Origin: Leeuwenhoekiella marinoflava DSM 3653
Lineage (GTDB): Bacteria > Bacteroidota > Bacteroidia > Flavobacteriales > Flavobacteriaceae
DNA: 64,000 nucleotides
Reading direction: 5' to 3'
NCBI RefSeq assembly: GCF_900129005.1
Contig: NZ_FQUN01000011.1
Location: 1 to 64,000 of the forward strand
Shown: piece by piece, positions 24,557-33,331 of the stretch
Layout: every line of letters begins with the position of its first letter
Position numbering within the stretch: the stretch's first letter is position 1
Notes under the pieces: model-generated
What the model was told of the DNA's origin: nothing
The model's database searches: none
The model's input: only the letters and a program-made list of their open reading frames with translations
Program-made: the position numbers and the translations under genes

Positions 24557-25348
24557 CTATTCTTCTTCGTCGTTAGCTACAGCTTTTTTAGCTTTTGCCT
24601 TTGCAGGCTTAGCAGCTTTGTCAGCTTTTTTAGCATCACCAGACTTTTCTTTCCCGGCTTTACGCTCAGAAAGACCTCCTACGATAGCATCAGCAACGTT
24701 AGAAATGATTTTCTCAATAGATTTAGAAGCATCATCATTAGATGGGATAGCATAATCAACCTGACGTGGATCAGAGTTGGTATCAACCATCGCAAAGATT
24801 GGAATGTTTAATTTTTGAGCTTCTTTAATCGCAATGTGTTCACGCTTAATGTCAACTATAAATAAAGCTCCTGGTAGACGTGTCATATCTTCGATAGAAC
24901 CTAAGTTCTTCTCTAATTTATCACGCATACGGTTCATTTGTAATTGCTCTTTTTTAGACAAGCTATCAAAACGACCGTCTTGTTTCATACGATCTACAGT
25001 TTGCATTTTTTTAACCGCCTTACGTATAGTTACAAAGTTAGTTAACATACCTCCAGGCCATCTTTCTGTGATGTAAGGCATTTTTGCACGACCAGCGTGA
25101 TCTGCAACTATTTCTTTAGCTTGTTTTTTGGTAGCTACAAAAAGTATTTTTCTACCTGAGGCTGCAATTTTAGCGAGAGCTTCTGAAGCTTCGTTTAGTT
25201 TAGCAGCAGTTTTGTATAGATTAATGATGTGAATACCATTACGCTCCATATAGATATATGGTGCCATGTTTGGATCCCATCTTCTGGTAAGGTGACCAAA
25301 GTGTACACCTGCATCCAGTAAATCCTTTACATTTTCTGTTTTTGCCAT
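24557..25348 (-). CDS. rpsB: 30S ribosomal protein S2
   Basis: 263 residues from ATG 25348 (MAKTENVKDLLDAGVHFGH), the conserved S2 start; a 24-residue longer frame upstream is non-homologous. Typical S2 segments are HFGHLTRRWDPNM, GGMLTNFVTIRKAVK and TNSDPRQVDYAIPSNDDA. The C-terminus is extended by a Lys/Ala-rich tail (KPAKAKAKKAVANDEEE), common in Bacteroidota. Spacer to rpsI is 193 bp. Confidence 0.97.
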   Translation of the reverse strand: MAKTENVKDLLDAGVHFGHLTRRWDPNMAPYIYMERNGIHIINLYKTAAKLNEASEALAKIAASGRKILFVATKKQAKEIVADHAGRAKMPYITERWPGGMLTNFVTIRKAVKKMQTVDRMKQDGRFDSLSKKEQLQMNRMRDKLEKNLGSIEDMTRLPGALFIVDIKREHIAIKEAQKLNIPIFAMVDTNSDPRQVDYAIPSNDDASKSIEKIISNVADAIVGGLSERKAGKEKSGDAKKADKAAKPAKAKAKKAVANDEEE

Positions 25349-25541
25349 TTTTAAATTTAGTTTACGTTCCCGTTCTAGTAGCAATATGCAAGTGGTCTTC
25401 TGACGAATCGCCAAGCACATTTAGATGCTAAACTAATTTCCCAACGTATTGAGACAAGGACATTGTTTTAAAATTAATTTCTTTTCGTTTTCAAAAATCT
25501 GATGCACTATAAATTGCAAAAGAATCGAAACACGATTGCTG

Positions 25542-25928
25542 TTAACGTTTTGAGAATTGGAATTTCTTACGCGCTTTCTTCTGACCGAATTTCTTACGCT
25601 CTACCATTCTTGGATCTCTAGTTAACAGACCTTCAGGCTTAAGGATAAGTCTGTTTTCTGCGTCTAGCTCGCACATTGCTCTAGAAAGAGCAAGACGTAC
25701 AGCTTCTGCCTGACCTGTGATACCACCTCCGTATACATTTACTTTAATATCAAAGTTCTTGTCATTTTCAGTCATTACTAATGGCTGATTAACTTTGTAC
25801 TGTAAAGTACCTGTAGTAAAGTAGTTGTTGAGCTCACGTTTGTTGATCGTGATGTTACCAGAACCAGGAGCTAAATAAACACGAGCAACAGCCGTTTTTC
25901 TACGACCAATTTTGTGAATTACTTCCAT
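25542..25928 (-). CDS. rpsI: 30S ribosomal protein S9
   Basis: 128 residues, the normal length, with IGRRKTAVARVYL near the N-terminus, GGGITGQAEAVRLALSRAM in the middle and the basic C-terminal tail FGQKKARKKFQFSKR that reaches the tRNA in the P site. The start codon directly follows the rplM stop without a gap. Confidence 0.97.
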   Translation of the reverse strand: MEVIHKIGRRKTAVARVYLAPGSGNITINKRELNNYFTTGTLQYKVNQPLVMTENDKNFDIKVNVYGGGITGQAEAVRLALSRAMCELDAENRLILKPEGLLTRDPRMVERKKFGQKKARKKFQFSKR

Positions 25929-26384
25929 TTACTTAAGTTCGTTAATGTTAATTGCTTTAGGCTTTTGCGCTTCCTGCCCGTGATCTGCACCGGCATAAAC
26001 CTTTAAATTGCGATAAATCGCACTACCTAATTTGTTTTTAGGCAACATTCCTTTTACTGCATTTTCTACGAGACGCGCAGGGTCTTTACCGTACAATTCT
26101 TTTGCAGTTAGGCTTCTTTGACCACCAGGATAGCCCGTATGACGGATGTAAGATTTAGAATCCCACTTCTTTCCTGTCAAGTTGATTTTAGAGGCATTGA
26201 TAACAATTACATTGTCTCCGCAATCAACGTGTGGTGTGTAGTTAGGCTTGTACTTTCCGCGCAAAAATTTTGCAACGATAGTAGACATGCGACCCAACGT
26301 TTGTCCTTCAGCATCAATAACAACCCACTCCTTATTTACGGTGTTCTTGTTGGCAGATACTGTTTTGTAACTTAATGTGTCCAC
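25929..26384 (-). CDS. rplM: 50S ribosomal protein L13
   Basis: 151 residues from a GTG start at 26384, giving MDTLSYKTVSANKNTVNKEW, the usual flavobacterial L13 N-terminus. A 15-residue longer frame from an ATG at 26429 is less likely because that segment is not L13-like and it lies close to the promoter. Contains WVVIDAEGQTLGRMST, GKYKPNYTPHVDCGD and the C-terminal LKVYAGADHGQEAQKP. It is the first gene of the rplM-rpsI-rpsB-tsf operon. Confidence 0.95.
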   Translation of the reverse strand: MDTLSYKTVSANKNTVNKEWVVIDAEGQTLGRMSTIVAKFLRGKYKPNYTPHVDCGDNVIVINASKINLTGKKWDSKSYIRHTGYPGGQRSLTAKELYGKDPARLVENAVKGMLPKNKLGSAIYRNLKVYAGADHGQEAQKPKAININELK

Positions 26385-26450
26385 ACTGTTAATTTTAATT
26401 ATTAAACATTCCATTTCCCGCTTCCACACTCACGCGCGAAAACAGGGCTG

Positions 26451-26481
26451 CAAATGTACAATTATATATTGATTTGACAAA
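26451..26481 (-). promoter_or_regulatory. promoter of the rplM-rpsI-rpsB-tsf operon
   Basis: On the minus strand TTTG (26478-26481), 19 nt, TACATTTG (26451-26458). This is a full match to the Bacteroidota sigma-A promoter TTTG-N19-TAnnTTTG, with an untranslated leader of roughly 60 nt before the GTG start. It is the best promoter in the window. Confidence 0.8.
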
Positions 26482-26947
26482 CGAGCTTTTGATTAATATT
26501 TAGAGTTCTGAAAATCTGATTTTCAAACTTCTAACCTTCCCTGTGAAAAACACGCTTCGTTAGTTAAATACCCCAAAAGAAAAACCCGGTTCTATTTGCT
26601 ATAAATAGTCTTCAAAAACCATAGCGATTCTCTGACAAAATTAAAAGATCAATCGGTCTCTTGAAAAATTTCCTGATCACAACCGGAAATCTTAACAAAA
26701 TGATAATATTTTGATCCTATTTAAGCTGTTTTATGAAAAAAAATAAGCTTTCTATAAAATACCTGTATTCCGTACACATTAACTATTTATTGATTTTTAT
26801 TTACCTAAAATACATTTTACATGAGTTATCAGCAATAAAATAGAATAACGCATACGTTTTTTATGATGAATCAACAAAAACAGTGTGTCTTGTATTTTCA
26901 ATATTCATTTAACCTAAATTCCACCATATAATTAAAATATATGTTAA
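26482..26947. other. intergenic region between rplM and susC, no convincing gene
   Basis: About 465 bp, AT-rich. It holds a short inverted repeat GAAAATC-T-GATTTTC (26510-26524). A 36-codon frame at 26733-26843 on the plus strand starts MKKNKLSIKYLYSVHINYLL; it is hydrophobic with a basic start but has no other support. No complete TTTG/TAnnTTTG promoter for susC was found. Confidence 0.5.
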
Positions 26948-29900
26948 ATGATGAGAAAATTATTCTTTATGATTATGCTGGGGCTATTAGGGTTATCCAC
27001 TCAGGCTCAGCAGAAAACAGTGACCGGTACCGTAGCAGACCCTAACGGTATGCCCTTGCCGGGCGTGAATGTGATAGTAAAAAATGCTGCTAACCGAGGG
27101 GCTCAAACTGATTTTGACGGAAAATTTTCCGTTATGGCAGAACCAGAAGAAATTTTAACCTTCACCTATGTGGGTTTTAAAGCTCAAGATGTAAAGGTTG
27201 GTTTGAATTCAACAATAAATGTTAATCTGGAAGAAGATACTCAAGCACTCGATGAAGTTATTGTTGTCGCCTATGGAACAACCACACGAGGAGAAGTAAC
27301 AGGTTCATTAAGTACTGTAGATGGTGCTGCAATCGAAAACAGACCTTTAACAAATGTGATCTCTGCACTTGAAGGAACCGCTTCCGGGGTACAAATAGCA
27401 CCAAGCAGCGGACAACCAGGCTCTGCTCCAGATATTAGAATTAGAGGTTTTGGCTCAGTTAACACAAGTCAAGACCCCTTATATGTAGTAGACGGAGTAG
27501 TGTATAGTGGAAGTTTCGCAAGTTTGAATGCGAATGATATCGAAAGTTTCACCATTCTAAAAGATGCTGCGTCGACAGCTATTTATGGATCTCAGGGAGC
27601 GAACGGTGTTGTAGTGATTACGACGAAAAAAGGAAAAAAAGGACCTGCCCAAGTGAATATAGAGGTTAGTCAAGGTCTTGCTTCAAGAGCTATTCCAGAA
27701 TATGAACGCGTAGGTCCATCACAATATTATGAGTTAATGTGGGAAGCCTACAGAAACAGTTTAGTTTACAGCAATAGCGACCCCCTATCAATTCAGGATG
27801 CTAATGCTCAAGCATCAGCAAATATATATGGTCTATTAGGATACAATCCATTTAACGTTCCAAATGACCAGATTGTTGGCACAAATGGTAGCATTAATCC
27901 TAACGCATCCCTTCTGTATGGAGAAGATTTAGATTGGGAAAAGGCACTTTCTCGCACTGGTATTGTCCAAAACGTTAATCTCTCTTACCAAGGAGCTACT
28001 GACAAAACGGACTATTTTGCATCAATCAGTTATTTAGATCAGAGTGCAAATGTTATTAACTCAGATTTTGAACGTATCACCGCCCGTATAAATTTAAACT
28101 CAAAAGTTAAGGATTGGGCAAAGACTGGTTTAAATTTAACTGGAGCCACCTCTACATCTAATCAAGCAGTAAACGGAGCAACAAGCAGCAATAGCTTTGT
28201 CAACCCATTTAGATTTTCCCGAGTAATTGGCCCTATTTACCCTGTGTTCTTACATGATCCTACTACTGGAGAATTGGTTTTAGATGATGCTGGAAACAGA
28301 ATATATGACACAGGAGATATCAATGAAATAAGACCAGCTGGCGGCTCTCCAGGCAGACATGCGATACAAGAAAACCTGCTTAACGTAGATAAAGATGATC
28401 GCTTCGCTATTAATGCACGAGCATATGCAGAATTCTATTTTTTAAATGGTTTTACCTTTACCTTTAATGCAGGTTTAGACAAAAACTTTTTTAACAATGA
28501 AGGTTTTGATAATAAAATTGTTGGTGATGGGGCACCAGATGGAAGAGCTGAAAGAACAGCATCGAACACAACTGTTGTTACCTACAATCAATTATTGAAT
28601 TATAATAAATCTTTTGGCTTACATAATTTCAGTGCGCTATTAGGACATGAAAGTTTAGACTATAAATTAAACTTTTTAACTGGCTTCAGACAAAACCAAG
28701 TAGTTGATGGCAATACCGAACTAATAAACTTCGCAACGACAGTTGATCTAGAATCCTACAGCAGAGAATATGGTAAGGAAGGTTACTTCTCTCGCCTCAA
28801 TTACAATTACGATAACCGCTATTTTATAGCAGGTTCCTACAGAAGAGATGGATCTTCTCGATTTGAATCTGATGTTAGATGGGGAGATTTTTACTCTGTA
28901 AGTGGAGCTTGGCGTATCGATCAGGAGAAATTCTTTGAGGATATTGTCTGGATAAATTTCTTAAAAGTAAGAGGCTCCTATGGTCAGGTTGGTAACGATT
29001 CCAATTTATCGAATGCTTCTTTAAGCTTTTATGCAAGTCAATCACTTTTAGGCCTAGGTAATAATAATGCTGCAGAGCCAGGAATTCTCATAAGCGCCCC
29101 CGGAAACCCATTTTTAGAATGGGAAACACAAAAGCAAACAGATATAGGTTTTGATTTTGGGTTATTTAATAATAGAATAAGTGGATCTTTCGCCTATTAC
29201 AAGAAGGTTACAGATGGTCTCATATTTGATGTTCCTCTACCAGTATCTTCAGGTTTAGATGATTACCCTGCTAACATTGGTAACATGTTTAACAGGGGAC
29301 TTGAACTTGATCTAAATTTAGGAATCATCCGCAATGAAAATTGGACTTGGGATGTTAATTTAAATGCCGCAACAATTTATAATGAATTCACAGAATTACC
29401 TCAGGAAGACATTATCAATGGTTCAAAAAAATACGTGGTAGGAGGATCCATTTTTGATTATTGGTTAAGAGATTATTACGGAGTAGATCCTGCTGACGGT
29501 TCCGCTCTCTATGTCCTTGACACTGAACTAGGCGCTGATGGAGATGCAGATGTACGCTCTATTAATGGCAATCTCGTTACCACTAATCAGAATAAAGCAT
29601 TATATGATTTTGCTGGCACCGCTTTACCTGATGTATACGGAAGCATCACAAATGTTCTACGCTATAAAGGAATTGAGTTAAGAACCTTGCTAACTTACAG
29701 CCTAGGAGGTAAGACCTACGACACGAATCAAGCTGCTCTTCTACATACCGGCGATTATGGTACAGCTTTAGGCACTAGAATCCTTGATAGATGGCAAAAC
29801 CCAGGTGACATAACTGATATTCCTAGACTAGATACAGATCAAAGAGCTGCATTTGAAGCCGGTTCAGATAGATATTTAGTTAGCTCATCATATGCAGGTT

Positions 29901-30109
29901 TAAGACAAGTATCATTGTCTTATACTTTTCCAAGCAATGCAATAGACAGATTTGGTCTTTCAAATGCTAAAGTTTATCTAAACGGAGAAAATTTACACTT
30001 TTGGACTGCTATGCAAGGTCTTGACGTAGGACAGAATTTTAATGGCACCACTCAAAATAGATTTACCCCTGCCAGAATTCTAAGTCTTGGATTTAATTTG
30101 ACTTTTTAA
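26948..30109 (+). CDS. susC: SusC/RagA-type TonB-linked outer membrane receptor
   Basis: 1053 residues. Signal peptide (residues 1-20, ending STQAQ), carboxypeptidase-D-like regulatory domain (about 23-100, TVTGTVADPNGMPLPGVNV), TonB-box region ALDEVIVVAYG, plug domain (about 120-235 with IRIRGFGSVNTSQDPLYVVDG) and a C-terminal 22-strand barrel ending LSLGFNLTF. The SusC C-terminal signature and length fit the family. It imports oligomeric nutrients delivered by the SusD partner encoded 11 bp downstream. No glycan-active enzyme is encoded nearby. The third gene is a metallopeptidase, which points to peptide or protein substrates as a hypothesis. Confidence 0.95.
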   Translation: MMRKLFFMIMLGLLGLSTQAQQKTVTGTVADPNGMPLPGVNVIVKNAANRGAQTDFDGKFSVMAEPEEILTFTYVGFKAQDVKVGLNSTINVNLEEDTQALDEVIVVAYGTTTRGEVTGSLSTVDGAAIENRPLTNVISALEGTASGVQIAPSSGQPGSAPDIRIRGFGSVNTSQDPLYVVDGVVYSGSFASLNANDIESFTILKDAASTAIYGSQGANGVVVITTKKGKKGPAQVNIEVSQGLASRAIPEYERVGPSQYYELMWEAYRNSLVYSNSDPLSIQDANAQASANIYGLLGYNPFNVPNDQIVGTNGSINPNASLLYGEDLDWEKALSRTGIVQNVNLSYQGATDKTDYFASISYLDQSANVINSDFERITARINLNSKVKDWAKTGLNLTGATSTSNQAVNGATSSNSFVNPFRFSRVIGPIYPVFLHDPTTGELVLDDAGNRIYDTGDINEIRPAGGSPGRHAIQENLLNVDKDDRFAINARAYAEFYFLNGFTFTFNAGLDKNFFNNEGFDNKIVGDGAPDGRAERTASNTTVVTYNQLLNYNKSFGLHNFSALLGHESLDYKLNFLTGFRQNQVVDGNTELINFATTVDLESYSREYGKEGYFSRLNYNYDNRYFIAGSYRRDGSSRFESDVRWGDFYSVSGAWRIDQEKFFEDIVWINFLKVRGSYGQVGNDSNLSNASLSFYASQSLLGLGNNNAAEPGILISAPGNPFLEWETQKQTDIGFDFGLFNNRISGSFAYYKKVTDGLIFDVPLPVSSGLDDYPANIGNMFNRGLELDLNLGIIRNENWTWDVNLNAATIYNEFTELPQEDIINGSKKYVVGGSIFDYWLRDYYGVDPADGSALYVLDTELGADGDADVRSINGNLVTTNQNKALYDFAGTALPDVYGSITNVLRYKGIELRTLLTYSLGGKTYDTNQAALLHTGDYGTALGTRILDRWQNPGDITDIPRLDTDQRAAFEAGSDRYLVSSSYAGLRQVSLSYTFPSNAIDRFGLSNAKVYLNGENLHFWTAMQGLDVGQNFNGTTQNRFTPARILSLGFNLTF

Positions 30110-30120
30110 AACAAATCGAC

Positions 30121-31605
30121 ATGAAAAAAATATTTATTTGCATATTTATAACATTACTCCTGGCTACGAGCAACTCATGTAGTGATGACTTTTTAGATAG
30201 ATTCCCTACGGAAGATGTACCCTCCGCAGCGGCAACAACAACGACTGGAAACTTATTTCTTGTTATAAATGGAATACACAGATCTTTATATCAACGCTAT
30301 AACTCACAGGGAGAAGGAGGCATTGGATCAATGATGATTCAAGCAGATGTATTGGGAGAAGATTTTGTGATGACGTCTGCAGGCAATGGCTGGTTCAACA
30401 ACGCTTACAAATGGGTTGACCATACCAATGCATCTGATAATGACGCATTATTCCCATACCGTGTACTCTATAGAATCATTCGGAATGCAAACGTAGTCAT
30501 AAACGGTGCTGAAAATGCAGAAGGACCTATTCTCGACCGTAATGCTGCTTTAGGCCAGGCATTAGTATATAGAGCATTTGCTCATTTCCAGCTGGTACAA
30601 CTCTATGGCAAACGCTATGTTGGAGGAACTATCAACGCTCAGCTCGGAGTACCAATTAGACTTACCGCTGACAACGAACCCTTAGCAAGAGCCACCGTGG
30701 AAGAAGTTTATACACAAGTCAATCAAGACCTACAAGATGCTATTGATTTATTAAGTGAATATGAAAGACCAAATAAGTCTCATTTTGATGTTAGTGTAGC
30801 CGTAGGACTTAAAGCGCGAGTGGCTCTAGTTCAACAAAATTATACGCTAGCCGCTTCCTTGGCGAAACAAGCCAGACAAGGGTATTCTCTAATGTCTAAC
30901 GATGAGTATTATAGCTCGTTTAACACGTATACCAATAGAGAATGGATGTGGGGCAGCTTTGTACAGGAAGATCAAACAATATTCTTTGCAAACTTTGGTG
31001 CTTATGTCTCCAGAAACTTCAGCTCAACTAATATCAGAACTAATCCTAAAGCAATTAGTTCAAAGCTATACAATCAGATAACTCCAACCGACATCCGATC
31101 AAAACTTTTTGATCCCACAGGTGCTCATGACAGTTTACCCTCAGGAGTTTCATTACTCTCTAGTTTCAGAAAGTTCCCATATACCAATCAAAAGTTCATA
31201 GCGGCTGGAACCGGAGACAGTAGAATGGATGTCCCTTATATGAGAGCTTCAGAAATGTATCTAATTGAGGCTGAAGCCTTATCATATTCTGATGAGGGGG
31301 CGGCCAGACAAGTTTTACTTGCATTAGCTTCAAACCGAGATCCTGATTACACGCTTTCCACAAATACCGGACAGGCCCTTAAAAATGAAATATATACACA
31401 AAGGCGTATCGAACTTTGGGGTGAAGGGTTTCGCTTTTTTGACTTAAAAAGACTTAATCAACCCTTGGACAGAAGAGATTCTAATCATGACTCTGCTTTA
31501 GTAGGACAATTATTTCAAGTTCCTGCGGGAGACCCGAGATGGGAATGGCAAATACCACTGGATGAAATAAACTCTAATCCATTAGTAGAACAAAACCCTT
31601 CATAG
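30121..31605 (+). CDS. susD: SusD/RagB family nutrient-binding lipoprotein
   Basis: 494 residues with a lipoprotein signal (LLATSNSCSDDFLDRFPTE, lipid Cys at about residue 20). The SusD alpha-helical TPR framework follows, including NVVINGAENAEG, LGQALVYRAFAHFQLVQLYG and the C-terminal RRIELWGEGFRFFDLKR. It lids the SusC receptor at the cell surface and binds the ligand. Gene order and spacing (11 bp) are those of a standard SusCD pair. Ligand unknown. Confidence 0.95.
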   Translation: MKKIFICIFITLLLATSNSCSDDFLDRFPTEDVPSAAATTTTGNLFLVINGIHRSLYQRYNSQGEGGIGSMMIQADVLGEDFVMTSAGNGWFNNAYKWVDHTNASDNDALFPYRVLYRIIRNANVVINGAENAEGPILDRNAALGQALVYRAFAHFQLVQLYGKRYVGGTINAQLGVPIRLTADNEPLARATVEEVYTQVNQDLQDAIDLLSEYERPNKSHFDVSVAVGLKARVALVQQNYTLAASLAKQARQGYSLMSNDEYYSSFNTYTNREWMWGSFVQEDQTIFFANFGAYVSRNFSSTNIRTNPKAISSKLYNQITPTDIRSKLFDPTGAHDSLPSGVSLLSSFRKFPYTNQKFIAAGTGDSRMDVPYMRASEMYLIEAEALSYSDEGAARQVLLALASNRDPDYTLSTNTGQALKNEIYTQRRIELWGEGFRFFDLKRLNQPLDRRDSNHDSALVGQLFQVPAGDPRWEWQIPLDEINSNPLVEQNPS

Positions 31606-31631
31606 CTTTTATTTTTTTAACTAGCCCAAAA

Positions 31632-31659
31632 AACCCGTTTAGCAAATGCTAAACGGGTT
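31632..31659. terminator. hairpin after susD, near copy of the polA terminator
   Basis: The 12-bp perfect stem AACCCGTTTAGC / GCTAAACGGGTT with an AAAT loop is almost identical to the hairpin at 33281-33310. Its T run (six T) lies on the minus-strand side, while the plus side reads TTACATC. As a terminator it therefore faces the polA direction rather than susD, although it may still slow plus-strand transcription. Confidence 0.6.
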
Positions 31660-31735
31660 ACATCTTAGATAATCTTTTGAAGATCAATTGACAAGGTTTT
31701 TTTCAACAAAAAATAATTAATTTAATTAGCGAACT

Positions 31736-33154
31736 ATGAAATTTTTAAAAAATCACTTTAAACTGGGAGTTCTATTATTAGGAGCTTTATTAATTCTCAA
31801 CGGCTGTGAGCAAGATCACCTTTCTAATAGTTCTGAAGATGAGTATTTTAACTATGTAGAACTCGAGCTTACAAAAGAGGATATTGCTAAAGTTGCGAAA
31901 CTCAATTTCAACACCTATGAACTTAAATTAATTAGCCAACTAAATAATGCAGGGATTGATGAAAAGTATTTCTTAATAGAGGGTGATATATTGATTAGCA
32001 CTACTGAAATAGACAATATGATATCCTCAAAAAATTCTTCTTCAAAACATTATCACTCCAATAACACAGTCACTAATATACAAACAATAACTATTAGAGG
32101 AGTTAACCAAGGCTCAAATGCATTGAGTAATGCGCAACAATCAGCACTTACCGCAGCTATCCAAGCCTATAACGATTTAAATATTAAATTAAATTTCATC
32201 TTAACCTTTGGTCCAAATGATAATACAAAAAATATAAATGCTATCCAAGTCAGTGGAGGGGCAGGTGGAAGAGCAGATTTTCCTTCTAATGGTAACCCTG
32301 GATCAATCGCAAGAATATTCAGTGGAAGTGGTACAAACAACACTATTCTAAGACATATATGGATTCATGAATTAGGACACACCTTAGGTTTAAGACATAC
32401 TGATTGGTTTAGTAGACAGAGCTGTGGATCCTATAATCCAGAATCTATTAATTCGTCGAGTGTTCCAAATGCCAATGGTGCTAATCATATACCAGGAACA
32501 CCTACTGGTTTTGATCCCACATCCATTATGCTATCTTGTTACGATAATACGGTAACAGGGACATTTAATAACAATGATATTATTGCATTAGAATACTTGT
32601 ACCCTTTACCCCTACCTGTTATATCAGGAATATCTTTAACTTGCGGCACTCAATCCCAGACATTCACTTTGTCAAATGGTGGAATTTCAGTCGCTTGGCA
32701 AAAATCCAGTAATCTAAATGTCTTATCACAGAATAATAATGGTATTACCGTTATTCCAACTAACAGCACTGTTAATGGCTCTGGATTTGTAAGAGCGATC
32801 ACCTCCAAAGGCACGATACAAAAAGATTTTTGGATTGGCAAACCTAATATTAATTTTAGCCAGAACGAGGATTTTACTATGTGCAGAGGTGAAAATACAA
32901 CGACTAATAATTTTTTTCCGGTTACCATTTTAGGAGAAGATAATTCTACAATTTGGGAAGTACAAAAAATAACAAATAATCATAACGTGACCATGCAGGG
33001 TAATGAAGCTATTGTCAGTTTGCAGTTTGCCCCACCCTATAATTATATCGCTTTTAAAGTAAGAGCAAGTAATGCTTGTGGATTTTCAAATTGGCTTGAA
33101 TATTATGTAGAAGTCACTGAAAATTGTGGGTCAGAAGGATCATCAAGTCTTTAA
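31736..33154 (+). CDS. secreted metallopeptidase lipoprotein, M57-like (HELGH type)
   Basis: 472 residues with a lipoprotein signal (LLILNGCEQDH, Cys at about residue 24). The zincin motif with third His is WIHELGHTLGLRHTDW at about residues 209-223. The region before it (TITIRGVNQGSNALSNAQQ, AIQAYNDLNIKLNF) resembles the dual-action HEIGH metallopeptidases (family M57). About 180 C-terminal residues form beta-rich, Ig-like segments with Cys pairs. It is probably surface-anchored and degrades proteins. It lies 130 bp after susD with a hairpin in between and is flanked by a second copy of that hairpin. Exact family assignment is moderate. Confidence 0.75.
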   Translation: MKFLKNHFKLGVLLLGALLILNGCEQDHLSNSSEDEYFNYVELELTKEDIAKVAKLNFNTYELKLISQLNNAGIDEKYFLIEGDILISTTEIDNMISSKNSSSKHYHSNNTVTNIQTITIRGVNQGSNALSNAQQSALTAAIQAYNDLNIKLNFILTFGPNDNTKNINAIQVSGGAGGRADFPSNGNPGSIARIFSGSGTNNTILRHIWIHELGHTLGLRHTDWFSRQSCGSYNPESINSSSVPNANGANHIPGTPTGFDPTSIMLSCYDNTVTGTFNNNDIIALEYLYPLPLPVISGISLTCGTQSQTFTLSNGGISVAWQKSSNLNVLSQNNNGITVIPTNSTVNGSGFVRAITSKGTIQKDFWIGKPNINFSQNEDFTMCRGENTTTNNFFPVTILGEDNSTIWEVQKITNNHNVTMQGNEAIVSLQFAPPYNYIAFKVRASNACGFSNWLEYYVEVTENCGSEGSSSL

Positions 33155-33280
33155 ACTTAGATATTTATTTAATATTTTAGAATTTGATATGTAGGACACT
33201 ATCCAAAGTTGGTCATTACCATAGTCTAATATTCCACTCTTTGGTTTAATTTAATACTGCATATTGTAATTACAAATTAA

Positions 33281-33310
33281 AAACCCGTTCAGCAAATGCT
33301 AAACGGGTTT
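33281..33310. terminator. bidirectional terminator between the M57-like gene and polA
   Basis: The stem AAACCCGTTCAGC / GCTAAACGGGTTT (one mismatch) has an AAAT loop and is flanked by T runs on both strands. It serves the convergent plus-strand peptidase gene and minus-strand polA. Confidence 0.85.
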
Positions 33311-33331
33311 TTAATTTAGTGAAATTTTTAA

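Noticed and set aside
24249-24755. 168-residue plus-strand frame across tsf and rpsB
   Set aside because: Antisense to two ribosome-related genes and the spacer hairpin, so not a separate gene.
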